Assembly: GCA_019055375.1 (NCBI GenBank) | Contig: JAHQIW010005577.1 | Location: 1 to 64,000, forward strand | DNA: 64,000 bases | Direction of reading: 5' to 3' | From: Parelaphostrongylus tenuis | Taxonomy: Eukaryota > Nematoda > Chromadorea > Rhabditida > Metastrongylidae | Part shown: piece by piece, positions 43,759 to 54,390 of the stretch | How positions within the stretch are numbered: the stretch's first letter is position 1 | Layout: each line of letters opens with the position of its first letter | Translations under genes and position numbers: made by a program | The notes under the pieces: model-generated | The model's input: only the letters and a program-made list of their open reading frames with translations | The model's database searches: none | What the model was told of the DNA's origin: nothing

Positions 43759-46700
43759 CAGACTATAGTGTGAGCCTTGCAACAGCCGCCATACTCGAAT
43801 CAAATCAGCCATGGGCAGTGATTCCGAATCAAAGAAAAAGAATAGGATACATGCTGAGGCCCGCAGTAAAGGCACGCCGTCCTAATTCTGGTGAATCGAC
43901 TTCAGTGATATGTCGTTATTGACATCATCCACGAGGACTACTAATCAATCATCACCTTTAGCCCAATCTAGATCGTGGTTTTGCAAGTCACCAAGAAATA
44001 TCTGTCCTCAAATACACTGAAGCTAATATGTATGCACGAAGTTGAGTGAAGAACAAGAAGTCGACCATCTACGCTCAAGCCTGCAAAGTGGTGAAATTTA
44101 TTCAATAGAGTCAGGAAAATAGCAGCAGCACTATTATATTGAACTGCAGAGGCTAGAGATAGCATTGGCAACGCTGACCAAAGCTCTCTCAATCACGAGA
44201 TGAAAGTCATCGCTCTACAATGCCCAGGAAAAAAAGTTAAAGCTTCTATAAAGGCGATGGGTAGGAACATGGAGGGTTACTACTCAAATCCTTTCGGCGT
44301 CCACGTGTTCTTTTCCTCATATGACGAAAGAAAGATGGATATCTTGTTTATCAGTTCTTGTCCCCGATACCCGAAATGTTATCTTGTCGGTAAAGAATTG
44401 AAGAGCATCTCATCCGAAAATGAGACCAAAACACCTGAGAATACTCCCACCAGTCGTCAACAATATAATGGATCGGTTGTCCACACGCTATCTGTAAATA
44501 TTCAAAATTACTTTCCAATAGATGGCCAAGAAAATAGTGTTACTGTTCAAAACAGAAGCTTCACGACATCGGTAGCTATCACCTAATCTGCTTGTTGTTC
44601 TGTTCGTCGTCTATAGAACCTCGGTCAAGCCATTGTAGACAAACTAACAGGATATCAGATTGAGCGTAACCAAACAATATAAACCTACATGTACACATGT
44701 ACATGCAGGCTTTCGTGCAATGAAGGAAAAATGATGGATCACTCAATGCTACAGAAGGAGCTCTCCAAATGTTGATGTTACAAGTACTCCATAGCTCGTG
44801 ATTTGAAAAAAATGTGCGAAGTTCCAGCCCATGTCAACGACGGTAAATCAAAATCCCTTTGTTCACGTGAAAATGCCGAAAATCATGCATAATCATTCAA
44901 AAACCGTTGAATAAAAACCGTTACTGAAAATATTTCCTAGGATGTCAAACGGAGAGCAGATATCTCACCCGATAAATGAGCATACTTCATGAAAACGTCA
45001 AAAGAAAAATTTGATACTCAAAGGGCCACTAGAACGACTCAATGAATGGCTTCTTTGTAAGATTGAGATATTTGAAGATCATTTCTGCACTAGTTGCAGC
45101 TAATCGACTAATCACAGGATAACACGCATTACAGCGATCATATTAAACTTCTTTTTTTACTGACCTTATGCTTAACTCTCAGACAGATCAATGTGGTGCA
45201 GTCGAGTAAAAAAATTAGTACTTGGGCGGCTAAAGTGGTGTAGAAGTCGGTGAAGACGGAAATTATATAACCGCATGTTGTATCGGAGAATATCCACCCC
45301 GACGTCGCCGTATCAAGGATTACGAAGCAACTTTCCGCTGGAAGAAAACCAACATTTGGAATAGAGATGAGTTTTTGAGAATTCGCATATACTCCAGACC
45401 ACAGCATGTTTGACATTGATACACGCCTAATTCACAACGAGAGGAAATTGGTTGTGAATTACGCAGTTCATCATAAAACTTGACGGCATGCGATCAATTG
45501 ATTTTTGTGGACAGCATCCAATCACTTGGTGTAATATCAAGTATGCTTTGAATGAAACAGTTTGCTGAATAAAGCTTTGGGAAAATTCGTTAGTGGTCAA
45601 AAAGTTCTTCTGTGTAATCGCGCAGGGTTAGTTGTTCACCTCCTAACCCATTTCCAATCTACTTCTCGAAAGGGGTCACTTTATCTTTTAACTTTTCTTC
45701 TAATAAGTAAATGGCAAAGGAGCTCAGTACAGATATTTCTCATCATACTGTGTACTTATCTGCGTAAAATCGCCAACAATCAATCTTATCAGTTGCAGAA
45801 TGACAAAACTCACTCCAAAAATATGGCACTATATGGATGAAACCCATCGCCCAGCAAATCAAAGCCATTAAGACGGTGTTTTTCACGGTTAGCAAGCGTG
45901 AAACTTCTGGAGGAAATGCAATGACGATGACTCTGTTCAAAGCAATGGCGAGATGAGTGTACATGCATACATTCCACAGCATGATGATTATCGTGTTGAA
46001 CAGCTTGCCTATCACTTCTGTCGACAATGTGCTCTTGCTGAAAAGCACAAGGAATTTTGTTTTAGTATTGATAATCCCAGTACAACTTAATGATTTTGAG
46101 CATTAATTCACATTTTATTCCTCTTCAATATATCTGATAATTATTATTTGAGTCAACATGGCATGTGGTCTGTTACGGGCACTTGCCAGCTCGATACTCG
46201 TGTTTCGGTCTTAACAGTTTCATCAGTGGGGCAGGTTCTTCTTCTTTAGCCTTGAAACGTCTCGAAATTTGAGCGTTGTCTTTGGAAAACACTCGAAAGA
46301 AAGGTATAATATTTCAGAAATATCATTCCCTTTTGTTATGCAATGTAATGTGCATTCTTTTTTTGGAAAACCATAAATGCAAATAATCAGCTGCAAAAAT
46401 CATAACAAGAAAAGAGTTTATGTTGGATGATTAAGACGAACTCAATTGAAAGTTCCCCTGTGCTTACTATCTTTTCTCTCGGTTTTATAACGTTTTAATA
46501 GAAAAAGCTTAAGACTCGTTTTTAAGTAATTCTTAAATAAGTCTATGGAAGAAAGAATTTACTACTGTATAGCATGACTTTTTACACATTGCTGAAAAAA
46601 ATGGGCTTCAGAGCTATGAAATGTAATTGAAAACCTTGTAGGTGTCAACTACCAACGACTGAAAAACCCGAAAAAGAATTTAATATCTTCCCAAGCACCT

Positions 46701-47467
46701 CAGAGTATTTCAGTGCTTGCATAAACACTAAAGCACATTCGTAGAGGAAATGCGAACTGCATTAGAACAATGAGTTGTGATTTCAACATTCTATAGCTTG
46801 TCATGCCACTATTGTAGGAACGTCCCCTACGCATTTAATTATTTTGTAAGGTTATAGGATGTTATCTCAGATTTTCTATTGCTGAAAAGACTATTAACAT
46901 TTACAGCAACGTGATTGGTACGACCCAGAAGACGTTGACGAATAGAAGGCCCATATTGGCGATGCTGAGAGAGCAACACAGCAGACCGAACGAGCTCCGT
47001 AGGATCGGGTTGTACCGCACGGCTAACATAGCAGTTCCGTTTGTTAAGAAACCAATTGCTCCTATCTGAAATCTATATTATTCCACTCTTTGTCAGAATA
47101 CTCAAATGAGACAGCCTCGTTATTTATCTTGCTTCATTATTATTACATTTCAACTCGAGTTCTGTTGTTCAATTAAACAAAACATATTTATTTCATTTAC
47201 TATAAACCGAGTTCCTAGTGCAATAATACCGGCAGATGCAATAAAGGCATCGGCTTGCCCTGAAGAGGGAGGCACCGTATTTCTTCTATATGACGACAAT
47301 ATGCGAGACGTTTCAAGCTAGCAGTTGACTTGAATAGTTTTTTCCCATTAGGACAGCTGCGCTTGTAAGCTTTATAAAAACGGCTTGAAGCTCACCGTGA
47401 CTATAATCGCAGACACTGCCATGTTCTCCATGTGAATATATAACGGCGTGGTTGAGAGAGTTGTCAT
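41140..47467 (-). CDS. Gene B: Srx-class 7TM chemoreceptor, seven identified exons
   Basis: Paralogue of gene A with the same exon plan. Exons: 47467-47396 (MTTLSTTPLYIHMENMAVS), 47065-46905 (IGAIGFLTNGTAMLA; SFGLLCCSLSIANMG; TM1-TM2), 46037-45814 (MLWNVCMYTHLAIALNRVIV; WAMGFIHIVPYFW; TM3-TM4), 45337-45165 (ESCFVILDTATSGW; TM5; LICLRVKHK), about 42132-42084 (EQRKRRQVEIRFFKQ), 42007-41877 (TM6-TM7, ending CYALDG), 41203-41140 (FIIVLFHFRLS, stop TGA after 20 codons). All are open, with GT donors and AG acceptors; about 290 residues. The C-tail is about 30 residues shorter than in gene A. As in gene A, exon 4 (phase 0) and exon 5 (needs phase 2) do not join directly, so one small exon in intron 4 is likely missed. 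Intron 4 is crowded with repeats (42836-43756). Role by family: chemosensory membrane receptor. Confidence 0.8.
41299..41408. mobile_element. Short foldback palindrome in gene B intron 6
   Basis: 110 bp with arms of about 50 bp: TTTGAGCCAACTTGTCATG ... GGCTCTTGTA on the left and the inverse on the right, centre near 41353. The ends match the 16282-16784 family, so it is an internally deleted member. Confidence 0.8.
42836..43126 (+). repeat. Dispersed repeat family X, copy 3
   Basis: Shares with 54064-54390 the blocks ACAGATGA, CGAGTAGAACAATGGAGTG-like (here CGAGAAGAACAGTGGAGTG), GACCACCATCATGG, and the end GAAGATGGACCGTC then AAAGTAAGT. Lies in gene B intron 4, antisense to the gene. Confidence 0.7.
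43369..43412. repeat. (AT)22 microsatellite, left flank of SINE copy 2
   Basis: About 44 bp of pure AT directly abutting the 3' end of the inverted SINE. Confidence 0.95.
43413..43708 (-). mobile_element. tRNA-derived SINE, copy 2
   Basis: Reverse complement of copy 1 along its whole length: the tRNA-like head ends at 43708 (ATGCGCTC), the body includes GGCCTCCCGCTGAAC and CTTATCCTCCCAGACAAGTC, and the tail AAAGGATAAAGCTCT is at 43413. Strong similarity to copy 1 suggests fairly recent activity of the family. Both ends abut (AT)n tracts. Confidence 0.85.
43709..43756. repeat. (AT)24 microsatellite, right flank of SINE copy 2
   Basis: About 48 bp of pure AT directly adjoining the tRNA head of the SINE. 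With 43369-43412 it makes the SINE look inserted into one (AT)n tract. Confidence 0.95.
44200..44586 (+). CDS. Uncharacterised 128-codon open frame in gene B intron 4
   Basis: Starts MKVIALQCPGKKVKASIKAM and ends at TAA after VAIT. It is the longest open frame in the window that is neither low-complexity nor part of an identified transposon. The first half is basic with aromatic residues (GYYSNPFGVHVFF), the second half Ser/Thr/Asn-rich. No signal peptide, membrane segment or known domain is seen. It runs opposite to gene B inside an intron. Could be an exon of a nested gene, a transposon relic or chance. Confidence 0.25.
   Translation: MKVIALQCPGKKVKASIKAMGRNMEGYYSNPFGVHVFFSSYDERKMDILFISSCPRYPKCYLVGKELKSISSENETKTPENTPTSRQQYNGSVVHTLSVNIQNYFPIDGQENSVTVQNRSFTTSVAIT
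46133..46260. repeat. Solitary end of the foldback family in gene B intron 2
   Basis: TTTGAGTCAACATGGCATGTGG then TCTGTTACGGGCACTTG and CGTGTTTCGGTCTTAACAG match the left arm of 16282-16784 and 25027-25290. No inverted partner follows within 500 bp. Confidence 0.65.
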
Positions 47468-47711
47468 CTATGAAGTTTACGGGATTTGCGCTAAAAATAT
47501 CCAAAAATGTTTGCTAGCGATAAACTGAGCACTGATATTGAGACAGACGCGCTTTCCTCACATCTGAAACCGTTAGTTTGAGAAAAAAATGATGGAAGGT
47601 TGTAAAACCGAATATAATCAATTCAACATCAGTCGTTTGCTAGCGCCTTCATTACATACTTACTTGGAAGAACAGAAGAGACATTATGTTTACTAAGCGA
47701 TATGATAACGA

Positions 47712-47783
47712 GCGTCGGTAGTGCAACGGTTGAGCACGTGCCCTTGAATAGATTGAAATGTGGGTTCAAATCCCAGCTGACGC
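47712..47783 (+). pseudogene. Second type of tRNA-like sequence with inverted flanks
   Basis: 72 nt. GCGTCGG pairs with CTGACGC (one G-T pair); the D-stem GTGC/GCAC is perfect; the T-arm GTGGGTTCAAATCCCAG has four of five pairs. The anticodon arm (TGCCCTTGAATAGATTG) does not form a normal stem. Flanks GCGATATG on the left and CATATCAC on the right are inverted. It could be a tRNA pseudogene or a member of the TIR/tRNA elements. Lies about 245 bp upstream of gene B exon 1. Confidence 0.5.
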
Positions 47784-47799
47784 AAATGCTTTTGCATAT

Positions 47800-48638
47800 C
47801 ACTCTTCGTCTTTGGGTATATCACTGAAAACACTTTTGCAACGGAAATTTGAGTAGATCGCTGCCAGTGTTGTCTGAACATGCATTTTCTTCAGAATCTA
47901 GTTCGTTGAGAAAATGAAGGCATTTCCAGTTGTTATTGAACATTTCTACTCATTTTATTTATCATTTTGTTGTCATTTATAACTCAAGAAAATCTGAATG
48001 CAATACCATAAATGATCTGTACAGAGATTTTCACGGTACGTTGCAGTAACGAAATGAAGATTGCATACTGAATTTATATGCATGATCTGGTAAAGGTTTT
48101 GAACATGAATAGTGTCCATAGTGAAGTATAAGCTAATTCACAAAGAGCTAGCACTCATAGAACAAGAGGAAAAAGTTTGCGTTTAATGCTATAGAGGTCC
48201 AGATCCCGAAAGGTACCACCAAACGGAAAACTGTTAGATCTTTTCTGAGGAGGCATCACGCATATTGTACAGTACTATTCTTGACATAAAACTCATTATT
48301 TTTTTTTATTTTCTATTGTAGTCTCTATCATGTTTTCTTACATACTTGCGACGAGACCTTTCTTAGTGGCGACAAAAGATTCCATTAGCAAACCACTACA
48401 GCGCCATCGAAGCTCTCCAACCAGTGCTATCGTAGCCGTCCGAGCTTCTCACTAATCGAGCTTGGCCGCCATCGACAAAGGGTCAAACTCCAAAGCAAAT
48501 GTACTTCAAAATTCACCACCTCATCTTGACTGAGGACAAGTGTTTTTACATGCGGAATGTCAATTTCCACAGGGAAGTTCTCATTGAAACAGATTCTATC
48601 AAATTGATATGACTTCCCACCTATTTATCAAGATGATA
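47800..48638. other. No feature recognised
   Basis: Sequence upstream of gene B; no supportable gene or shared repeat. Confidence 0.4.
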
Positions 48639-49211
48639 TTGGGTTGTTCCATAATTTTAGCACTAGAGTAATAAACAAAGTTTGCTAACCGGGATATAAC
48701 TGCATGATGTTGGAGTCGTTCAGTTACGAATTTTCTTGCAAACAGTTTGTTATACAACTTGCCCTTACTTTCTTTGAGATTAAGCTGTCTTGGGAACATT
48801 TCGCTTGCTACTCATGCACGAATGGAGCGTAGAAAAAAAAAAGTAAAGTGGAGCGCAAGATTAGTGGAGCTTGAGACGATGATACGGTTGCAGAAAGATG
48901 ATTAGAAAGTAATTTGAGAAGATCAAAGCAGGCGAGAGCAGTCTGGAGCATCAGCTGCGCTGGGCTATCCACAGGAAGTTCTACTAATCTTGCGCACCGC
49001 TTCATTGGCGTTTTCCCCACTCGTCATTCGTTCAGGAGTAGTAAGTGAATTTGTTCTCAAGACACTCCATCCTAAAGTAGATATAGGCAAATTGTAATCA
49101 AACGTTCATAAGGAAATAGGCAGTTGAAAGGTGCCCAAATCATTCGATTATAGTCACTTCTGATTAACAAATTTTTATTACTTCTGTGCCTAAACTTTTG
49201 GAACGACCTAA
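48639..49211 (+). mobile_element. Internally deleted mariner element with both ends
   Basis: Left end TTGGGTTGTTCCATAATTTT preceded by TA. The right end in reverse complement is TTAGGTCGTTCCAAAAGTTT. The + strand interior (48880-48990) translates to a degraded mariner helix-turn-helix (FEKIKAGESSLEHQ then the RSGRP counterpart read as RWAIHRKF). At about 573 bp it has lost most of the transposase, including the catalytic domain. Confidence 0.7.
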
Positions 49212-50079
49212 GAATTGAAATATGCCGCTATAAAATTCAAAAACATCAGCAGTAATGAATTTAAAAGGTCTCGCAAGTTTTTTTATTCCTTAACCCATTC
49301 TAGGCGACCAGTATGCATTTGGCAGCACTGCCAGCTAACAAAAGATAATAGGCAGCTCACTGGCTCCTAATACAGCTGTCCGATCATTGGCAATGGAATA
49401 GCAGACTTGTATCAACAGCTTGTAAAGCATAGTTCATAGTAGTAAGTGGATTTGTTCTTTGTTCTTCCATAAAGGCTTTGAAAATTGTTCATATAGCTGA
49501 CAAAATAGATATGTCAATCAGTGTTTTCAGATTATCATGTTTCTTCATTTCTAAACCAAATGACAACGCATATGCTTAACATAATCCATTTAACTCTTAT
49601 ATACAAGTAGTTGGCACTATTCTAGAGATCATACGCGGCCTTAGATAACTAAGAGAAAAAATATCACAAAAAATCAAAATGATGGTTGAAGCACAGTAGA
49701 TAACAACTTTGGAAAATTGACACTGTCCAACGACAGCGGTGAGAAACCGCCTTGATCCACCATATATGAAGAAACGCACCTGCAGCTTGTTTTGTTCGAG
49801 GTTCATAGTAATTCCTGCACTCAGTAAAGCAATTTGCTTTAAGTCATTTAATATAATCCTGTTTGCTTTGAACAGCTAAATACGAAGATTTTTAATGAAT
49901 TTTGAGTGAAAAACATTCAAAATCTCCATTACTTCTAACCACGTCGTCAACAAAGGGCACTATAATCAGCTGCTACTTACCAACTTGTGCAAATGACAAG
50001 CACAAATTGAGCGCTTTTTACAGCTTGCTGGTAATCAATCCACGATCAAGTAATCCTTTATAGTCTCTATTAGAGACTT
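49212..50079. other. No confirmed gene; one open frame of note
   Basis: A 69-codon minus-strand frame (49806-49597) reads NKLQVRFFIYGGSRR and contains a hydrophobic stretch (VVIYCASTIILIFCDIFSL). The KLQVRFF start recalls the EVRFFKQ motif before TM6 in the Srx genes here, but the rest does not match exon 6 of A or B. Not enough for a gene call. Confidence 0.3.
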
Positions 50080-50900
50080 CAATTCAAGACTAAGAGAGGT
50101 TAAGTTTGCTCAGAATAAAAATTTTTTGGAAAGAGTGGAATTCATTGGGCTGACCTTTGCTCGCTACACACCATATCCATCGATATTCGTTTTTCGACAA
50201 AAATGAAAACGCTGACACAGAGTGGAGCCGATCACATTCTCACGAGCAGAAATTGATGCCTCTTTAACATGTCAGTGGTACCCTTATCCTCTCTAGATCT
50301 TGCCATCACTTTCGCGTCCGAAAATTTGATTTATTCCAGATAACAGAGATCATCTTCTTATCACCATATAAGAACTAGAAATGCCGTAAATGTCAAAGAC
50401 GCTTTCAATAAATTTATTCGATTCTACGGATAATAGATAAATAGTGATTCAGCCGAGGTCAACAGGCTAGATGTCAGAGAACGAGACAAGCGCCGGACTC
50501 AGCTGCATCTACACTACTAAAAAGTTGCTTGTAGAGAAAAGCAAACTGAAGCTTGATTCTCATTTAGCGCACAGAGCATGACGGACAATAAAAACTAGAT
50601 TATGAGATTTTTTAGGAGAATATACACCGGTATGGGCACAGAAGCTACTGAAAGTAGGTTGAGAACAACCAGCCCTAAAAAATCAAAAAATTCCGTTCGC
50701 TACTCCCAAATCATCTTTGACTCCCAAACATCAAACTTCCAACGCACGTGGCCGGGGAGTTAGTATCACATTAGACTAAGATCGGTTACTGTTCTCAAAC
50801 CACTGGAAGTGATATGTACTTGTGAGGAAAATCTCTCAACGTTTTGAGACCGCTACTGCGAGATTCGAGAAAGAATAAAACCGAAGTCATTTAACCAGTT
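50080..50900 (+). mobile_element. RTE-type retrotransposon fragment (endonuclease end to RT start)
   Basis: + strand translation with stops: DFNSRLRE near 50089 (the GDFNAKI position), then HTIHIDIRF, GADHILTSRN and MSVVP (about 50165-50285), which match the DHILTNR/DVSVVP block near the end of RTE endonucleases. Further on is a decayed counterpart of the FYSDLFDSHVHLP region (50700-50750). The next RTE copy begins about 210 bp downstream in the same orientation but is a different subfamily. Confidence 0.65.
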
Positions 50901-51109
50901 TGAAGGTGTGTACTTGTAAACGCACATATTTTTAACTACTTTCTACCCCTGAAAAACGTTTTTTCTTCTTAGACTTGAGTAAATATTCGCAAGCTCAAAT
51001 CTTTATCAACAATATGCTTAAATACTAAAAAAAACTCTTCTTATTGCGTTATAGCAGCAAAACTAAGAATGTTAAGATTGTATTTCTTGTTATTTTTTCT
51101 TTCCTAATG

Positions 51110-53570
51110 GTGCCACCTCATCGTGGCTGGAAAGGTTTATTGGGTGTCTGTTACGGAGCACAGCGTGGGATCCAACCTCCAGCAAAGCCACCAAGCTGAG
51201 AAAGAGTTCAACGTTCTTCTAGGAGTGAAACGTGCCAGTAATGACCACCGCCCTGCTAGCTGCTAATCTCAAGGTGGTAAGGCCCTGCTATACACAAGGG
51301 CCGCCGACTGCCTGGTGTGGTGACGATCCGTGAGAGGCTTTGGCTAGGCTGACCTCAGAACTCTTGAAAAAATAACTACTACAACGAAGAAGTTTTTTCC
51401 TCAGTATCCTGGACGCTAGGGGCACTCCCATCTACCACGTCGAGCTGTGGGTCGATCGGTGAGAGGCGATTAGATTTCAAGTTCAACGGAGCGTCATTGG
51501 TAAGAGGTGAAACAAACGCGCCCACGACTGCTTATGCGGACTACTTCCTGCTTTGCACTGGTAACGCCAAAACAGCTTTCTCAGACATCAATCTTTACGC
51601 ACATTATGACACCTATGATGACATAAAATTTCACGTGATGGCCCTGCAGGAGGCGACAAGCAGGAAAACCGACATAAGACAATTATAAAACGGAACTCTC
51701 GCCATTCTTGAAGCGAAATTCCCTCCACGAGATGTCGGAGACGCCGACATTTCGTTCATCCACACGACTGCCATCTAGTCATTTCATACTCCGCCCTATC
51801 ACAGCGACCGGCAGGACTTCGTCTCCAACTTTCGTGCCAGAAAATTTGTATCATTAGCTATTACTTACCAACTTTCAAAGATGCTGAGAGCGAAAGAGTC
51901 TCATTCTACGACAAGTTGAAAAACTCATTGTTAACGAAAGGCCAGTGAAAACGAAAACAGGATATGAAAACTCGGGATGGGAGAGCGCAGCGAAAACGGA
52001 GACGTCTTGTAAACTTATGTTCGCCGCTTGTCTCATCGATGACAATTCTTTTTCCGAGAACGGTGAACTGCCTACAGTTCCTAAAACAAAAAATTCTAAT
52101 CGCATCTCCACAGCTGCTAAGGAGTTGCTTGAAATGAGAAGGAAACTAAGACTTGATACTTTTTTCAACACACCTAACTGGCTGATAATCAGTGCGAGCT
52201 GTAGATTTTTGGGGATCTACATCGATGCGAGCAGAAAAAGTTACTGTAAGCAGCAATAAGACGATTTAGTCCGAGGAAATACCGTCGGGATCTCTACAGC
52301 TATTATGTTCCGATATCACCCTAATAAATAGAAATGTGATCATTACTGAACATTACTGAATCCAGTCACGGTATGGATTTGGCAGCAAAAGAGCTCTATA
52401 TCAATCTTCTTCCCTTCATAACCCCTTTTTCGGACCTCGAAATCCTCACATGTGGGAAACTACCCAATATTATAACCTCTGAGATGGAAAGTGAAAGCAT
52501 GAGGAGAGGCACAGCTCCACGATCTGATCATGTTACTTCTGATTCCCTTAAGCTGGTGACCTCAACCTGTATGTACTTTTCGCAAGACATACGCCGTCAT
52601 ATGTCTAGCAAGAAGAAAAGTCAAACCAGTGAAGGACATCGCGCACAGTCATTCTGCCTAAAAAAGGTCAGAGTAGGTATATTCGTAGATGTCACTTAAT
52701 ATGCTTGTTGAGTGTACTCTACATGCTCTTTGCAAAGCTCATCCTTTTCCTCATATTAAAGGTCTCGAAGGAGGCACAGCCAGTTAAACAAGTAGAATTT
52801 TGTAAGTGATTCTGCTGCATGGAACACATCTGAACCGTGTCACGGGCCAGCGAAATCTGTTGGGAATACCGTGTGCTCATTGTTATAATCTTTGTCGGAT
52901 GTGAGAAAGCGTTTGATAGCTGCGTAGAGAATGCAGCCCTATCAGTACTCGTTGAACAAAATATAGCCTCATCCTATGAACGAACATCAGCAGACTGCTA
53001 TAGTGATTGCAACACGAAAATATGGCTCTTTCATCGACCCCTCACCACACCTCTAGTGAAGAAGAGGTTCGACAAACGAATACTACATCGTCAAAGGTGT
53101 TTACCGCCGCACTTCACTGGATGATGAAATCGATCGATTGGGAAGAGGAAAACATACGGAGTAATGAAAAATTCCTATCAAATCTTTATTTTGCGGACGA
53201 TGTTTCCGTCTTTTCGAAAAGTATCAGTGAAGCAAAGACGATACACAATGCATTCAATAAAAAGGGAAAAGGTTGGATCACGCATGAACAGGAAGAAAAC
53301 TCAATTGATGAAGAATTCATGGTGTAGAGGTGAGCAAATCGAGTTGGATGGTACTCTGATCAGGAAGACCACCTCGTACGTGCATCTTGGACGTTCAATG
53401 AACATGGAGAAGAACATCAAGAACCGCATTTGGGATTCTCAAAAAATCACCGACCAGTTAGCGGACTCCACTCCACCTTTTCGATTCGACAGTCCTCCCA
53501 GCGCTTCGTTATGTAGCCGAGACGTGAGCTGATACTACATCATCGTCAAGAAGCCAGCGTTCCACTTACT
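51110..53570 (+). mobile_element. RTE-type retrotransposon, most complete copy, with broken ORF
   Basis: 2.4 kb on the + strand. A 5' leader (GGTGCCACCTCATCGTGGCT, 51110-51400) is followed by endonuclease pieces: IKFHVMALQEATSRKTDIRQ (51625-51688) and the GDADISFIH region. The endonuclease/RT linker is at 52105-52210 (AAKELLEMRRKLRLD), then KVRVGIF near 52665. The RT core: EICWEYRVLIVIIFVGCEKA then FDS (52850-52920, motif A), LFHRPLTTP, FTAALHWMMKSIDWEE, NLYFADDVSVFSKS (about 53180-53220, the FADD form of the catalytic YADD box), MNRKKTQLMKNSW, TSYVHLGRSMNMEKN. Past about 53470 similarity fades; the C-terminal domain is missing. At least five frame changes. Confidence 0.85.
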
Positions 53571-53714
53571 TCGTTTAGACTAAGACATCCAGTAGTATCA
53601 GGTACTCACAACGTCTAGCCGGTTTGTGCAGCTCCGATGTTCGAAAGCCATTTCACCTTTATATTTGTTATTATTAAGCACCTTGCTTAAGATTAATACA
53701 TTCTAACAGCATAT

Positions 53715-53840
53715 TTTGGGCCTTCAGAGGTATGTTATGGCACTTCTACAGTGCAATACACGTGTTTCGGCCTTGCATCCTGGTCAGTGGCACACTGTTT
53801 TTCGTCTGAGACAATCCCTTTCTGTAGGGACCCCCTTACA
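53715..53840. repeat. Solitary end of the foldback family
   Basis: GGTATGTTATGGCACTTCTA then GTGCAATACACGTGTTTCGG, followed by a GTCAGTGGCACACTG and TTTTTCGTCTGAGACAATCCC run that matches the left arms of 25027-25290 and 58511-58914. No matching right arm is present. Confidence 0.65.
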
Positions 53841-54038
53841 TAAAGGAATCGCCGACTGAAATGTTGCACGGCGTATAAAATGGAAATTCATTTTGTCCAC
53901 GGATAACATATCATTTTATGGCCAATGACATGGCACCGGACCTTGCAGTAATTAACAGTCGATTTCTTAAAGCTGCTGGCATTTCTGGTATTACCTTTAG
54001 AAGCCACGGTTTTTTGACACATAATCTTCATTAACCAG

Positions 54039-54063
54039 AATATATATATATATATATATATAT
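54039..54063. repeat. (AT)12 microsatellite adjoining repeat X
   Basis: 25 bp of AT directly before the start of repeat X copy 4. Confidence 0.9.
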
Positions 54064-54390
54064 CGATAGCGAGACACGGATGAGCTGGCCATTTCATAAA
54101 AGGAATAAATGACAGATGAACGAGTAGAACAATGGAGTGGACTCCAAAATAAGGCATCCACCTCTTGAAATACCACCGAAACAGTGGGAGGACGTGTCTG
54201 TGGCTACCGTGAACCATCTGCATCCGCTGATGTCAACGGATTTGGATTAACGGAATGGGCCTCCGTTCGTCACCGTGCTCGGAAAAGACCACCACCATGG
54301 GCGGTAGTCGCGCGAAAAGGAACCGAATGTAAGCTATGCCGGGGCCTGCTATCAATGAGGATGGGCCCTCCAAGTATTCAAGTAACTAAG
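54064..54390 (+). repeat. Dispersed repeat family X, copy 4
   Basis: Begins CGATAGCGAGACACGGATGA (compare ATAGCGAAACACGGATAAG at 31830) and ends GATGGGCCCTCCAAG then TCAAGTAACTAAG. Contains GACCACCACCATGGGCGGTA as in copy 3. The 81-codon open frame inside it is a repeat by-product. Confidence 0.7.

Noticed and set aside
48808..49020. Similar small proteins at 48808-49020 (minus) and 56685-56885 (plus) sharing a YAPFVHE motif
   Set aside because: The motif comes from homologous mariner DNA read in non-coding frames; the true coding frame shows the mariner helix-turn-helix.
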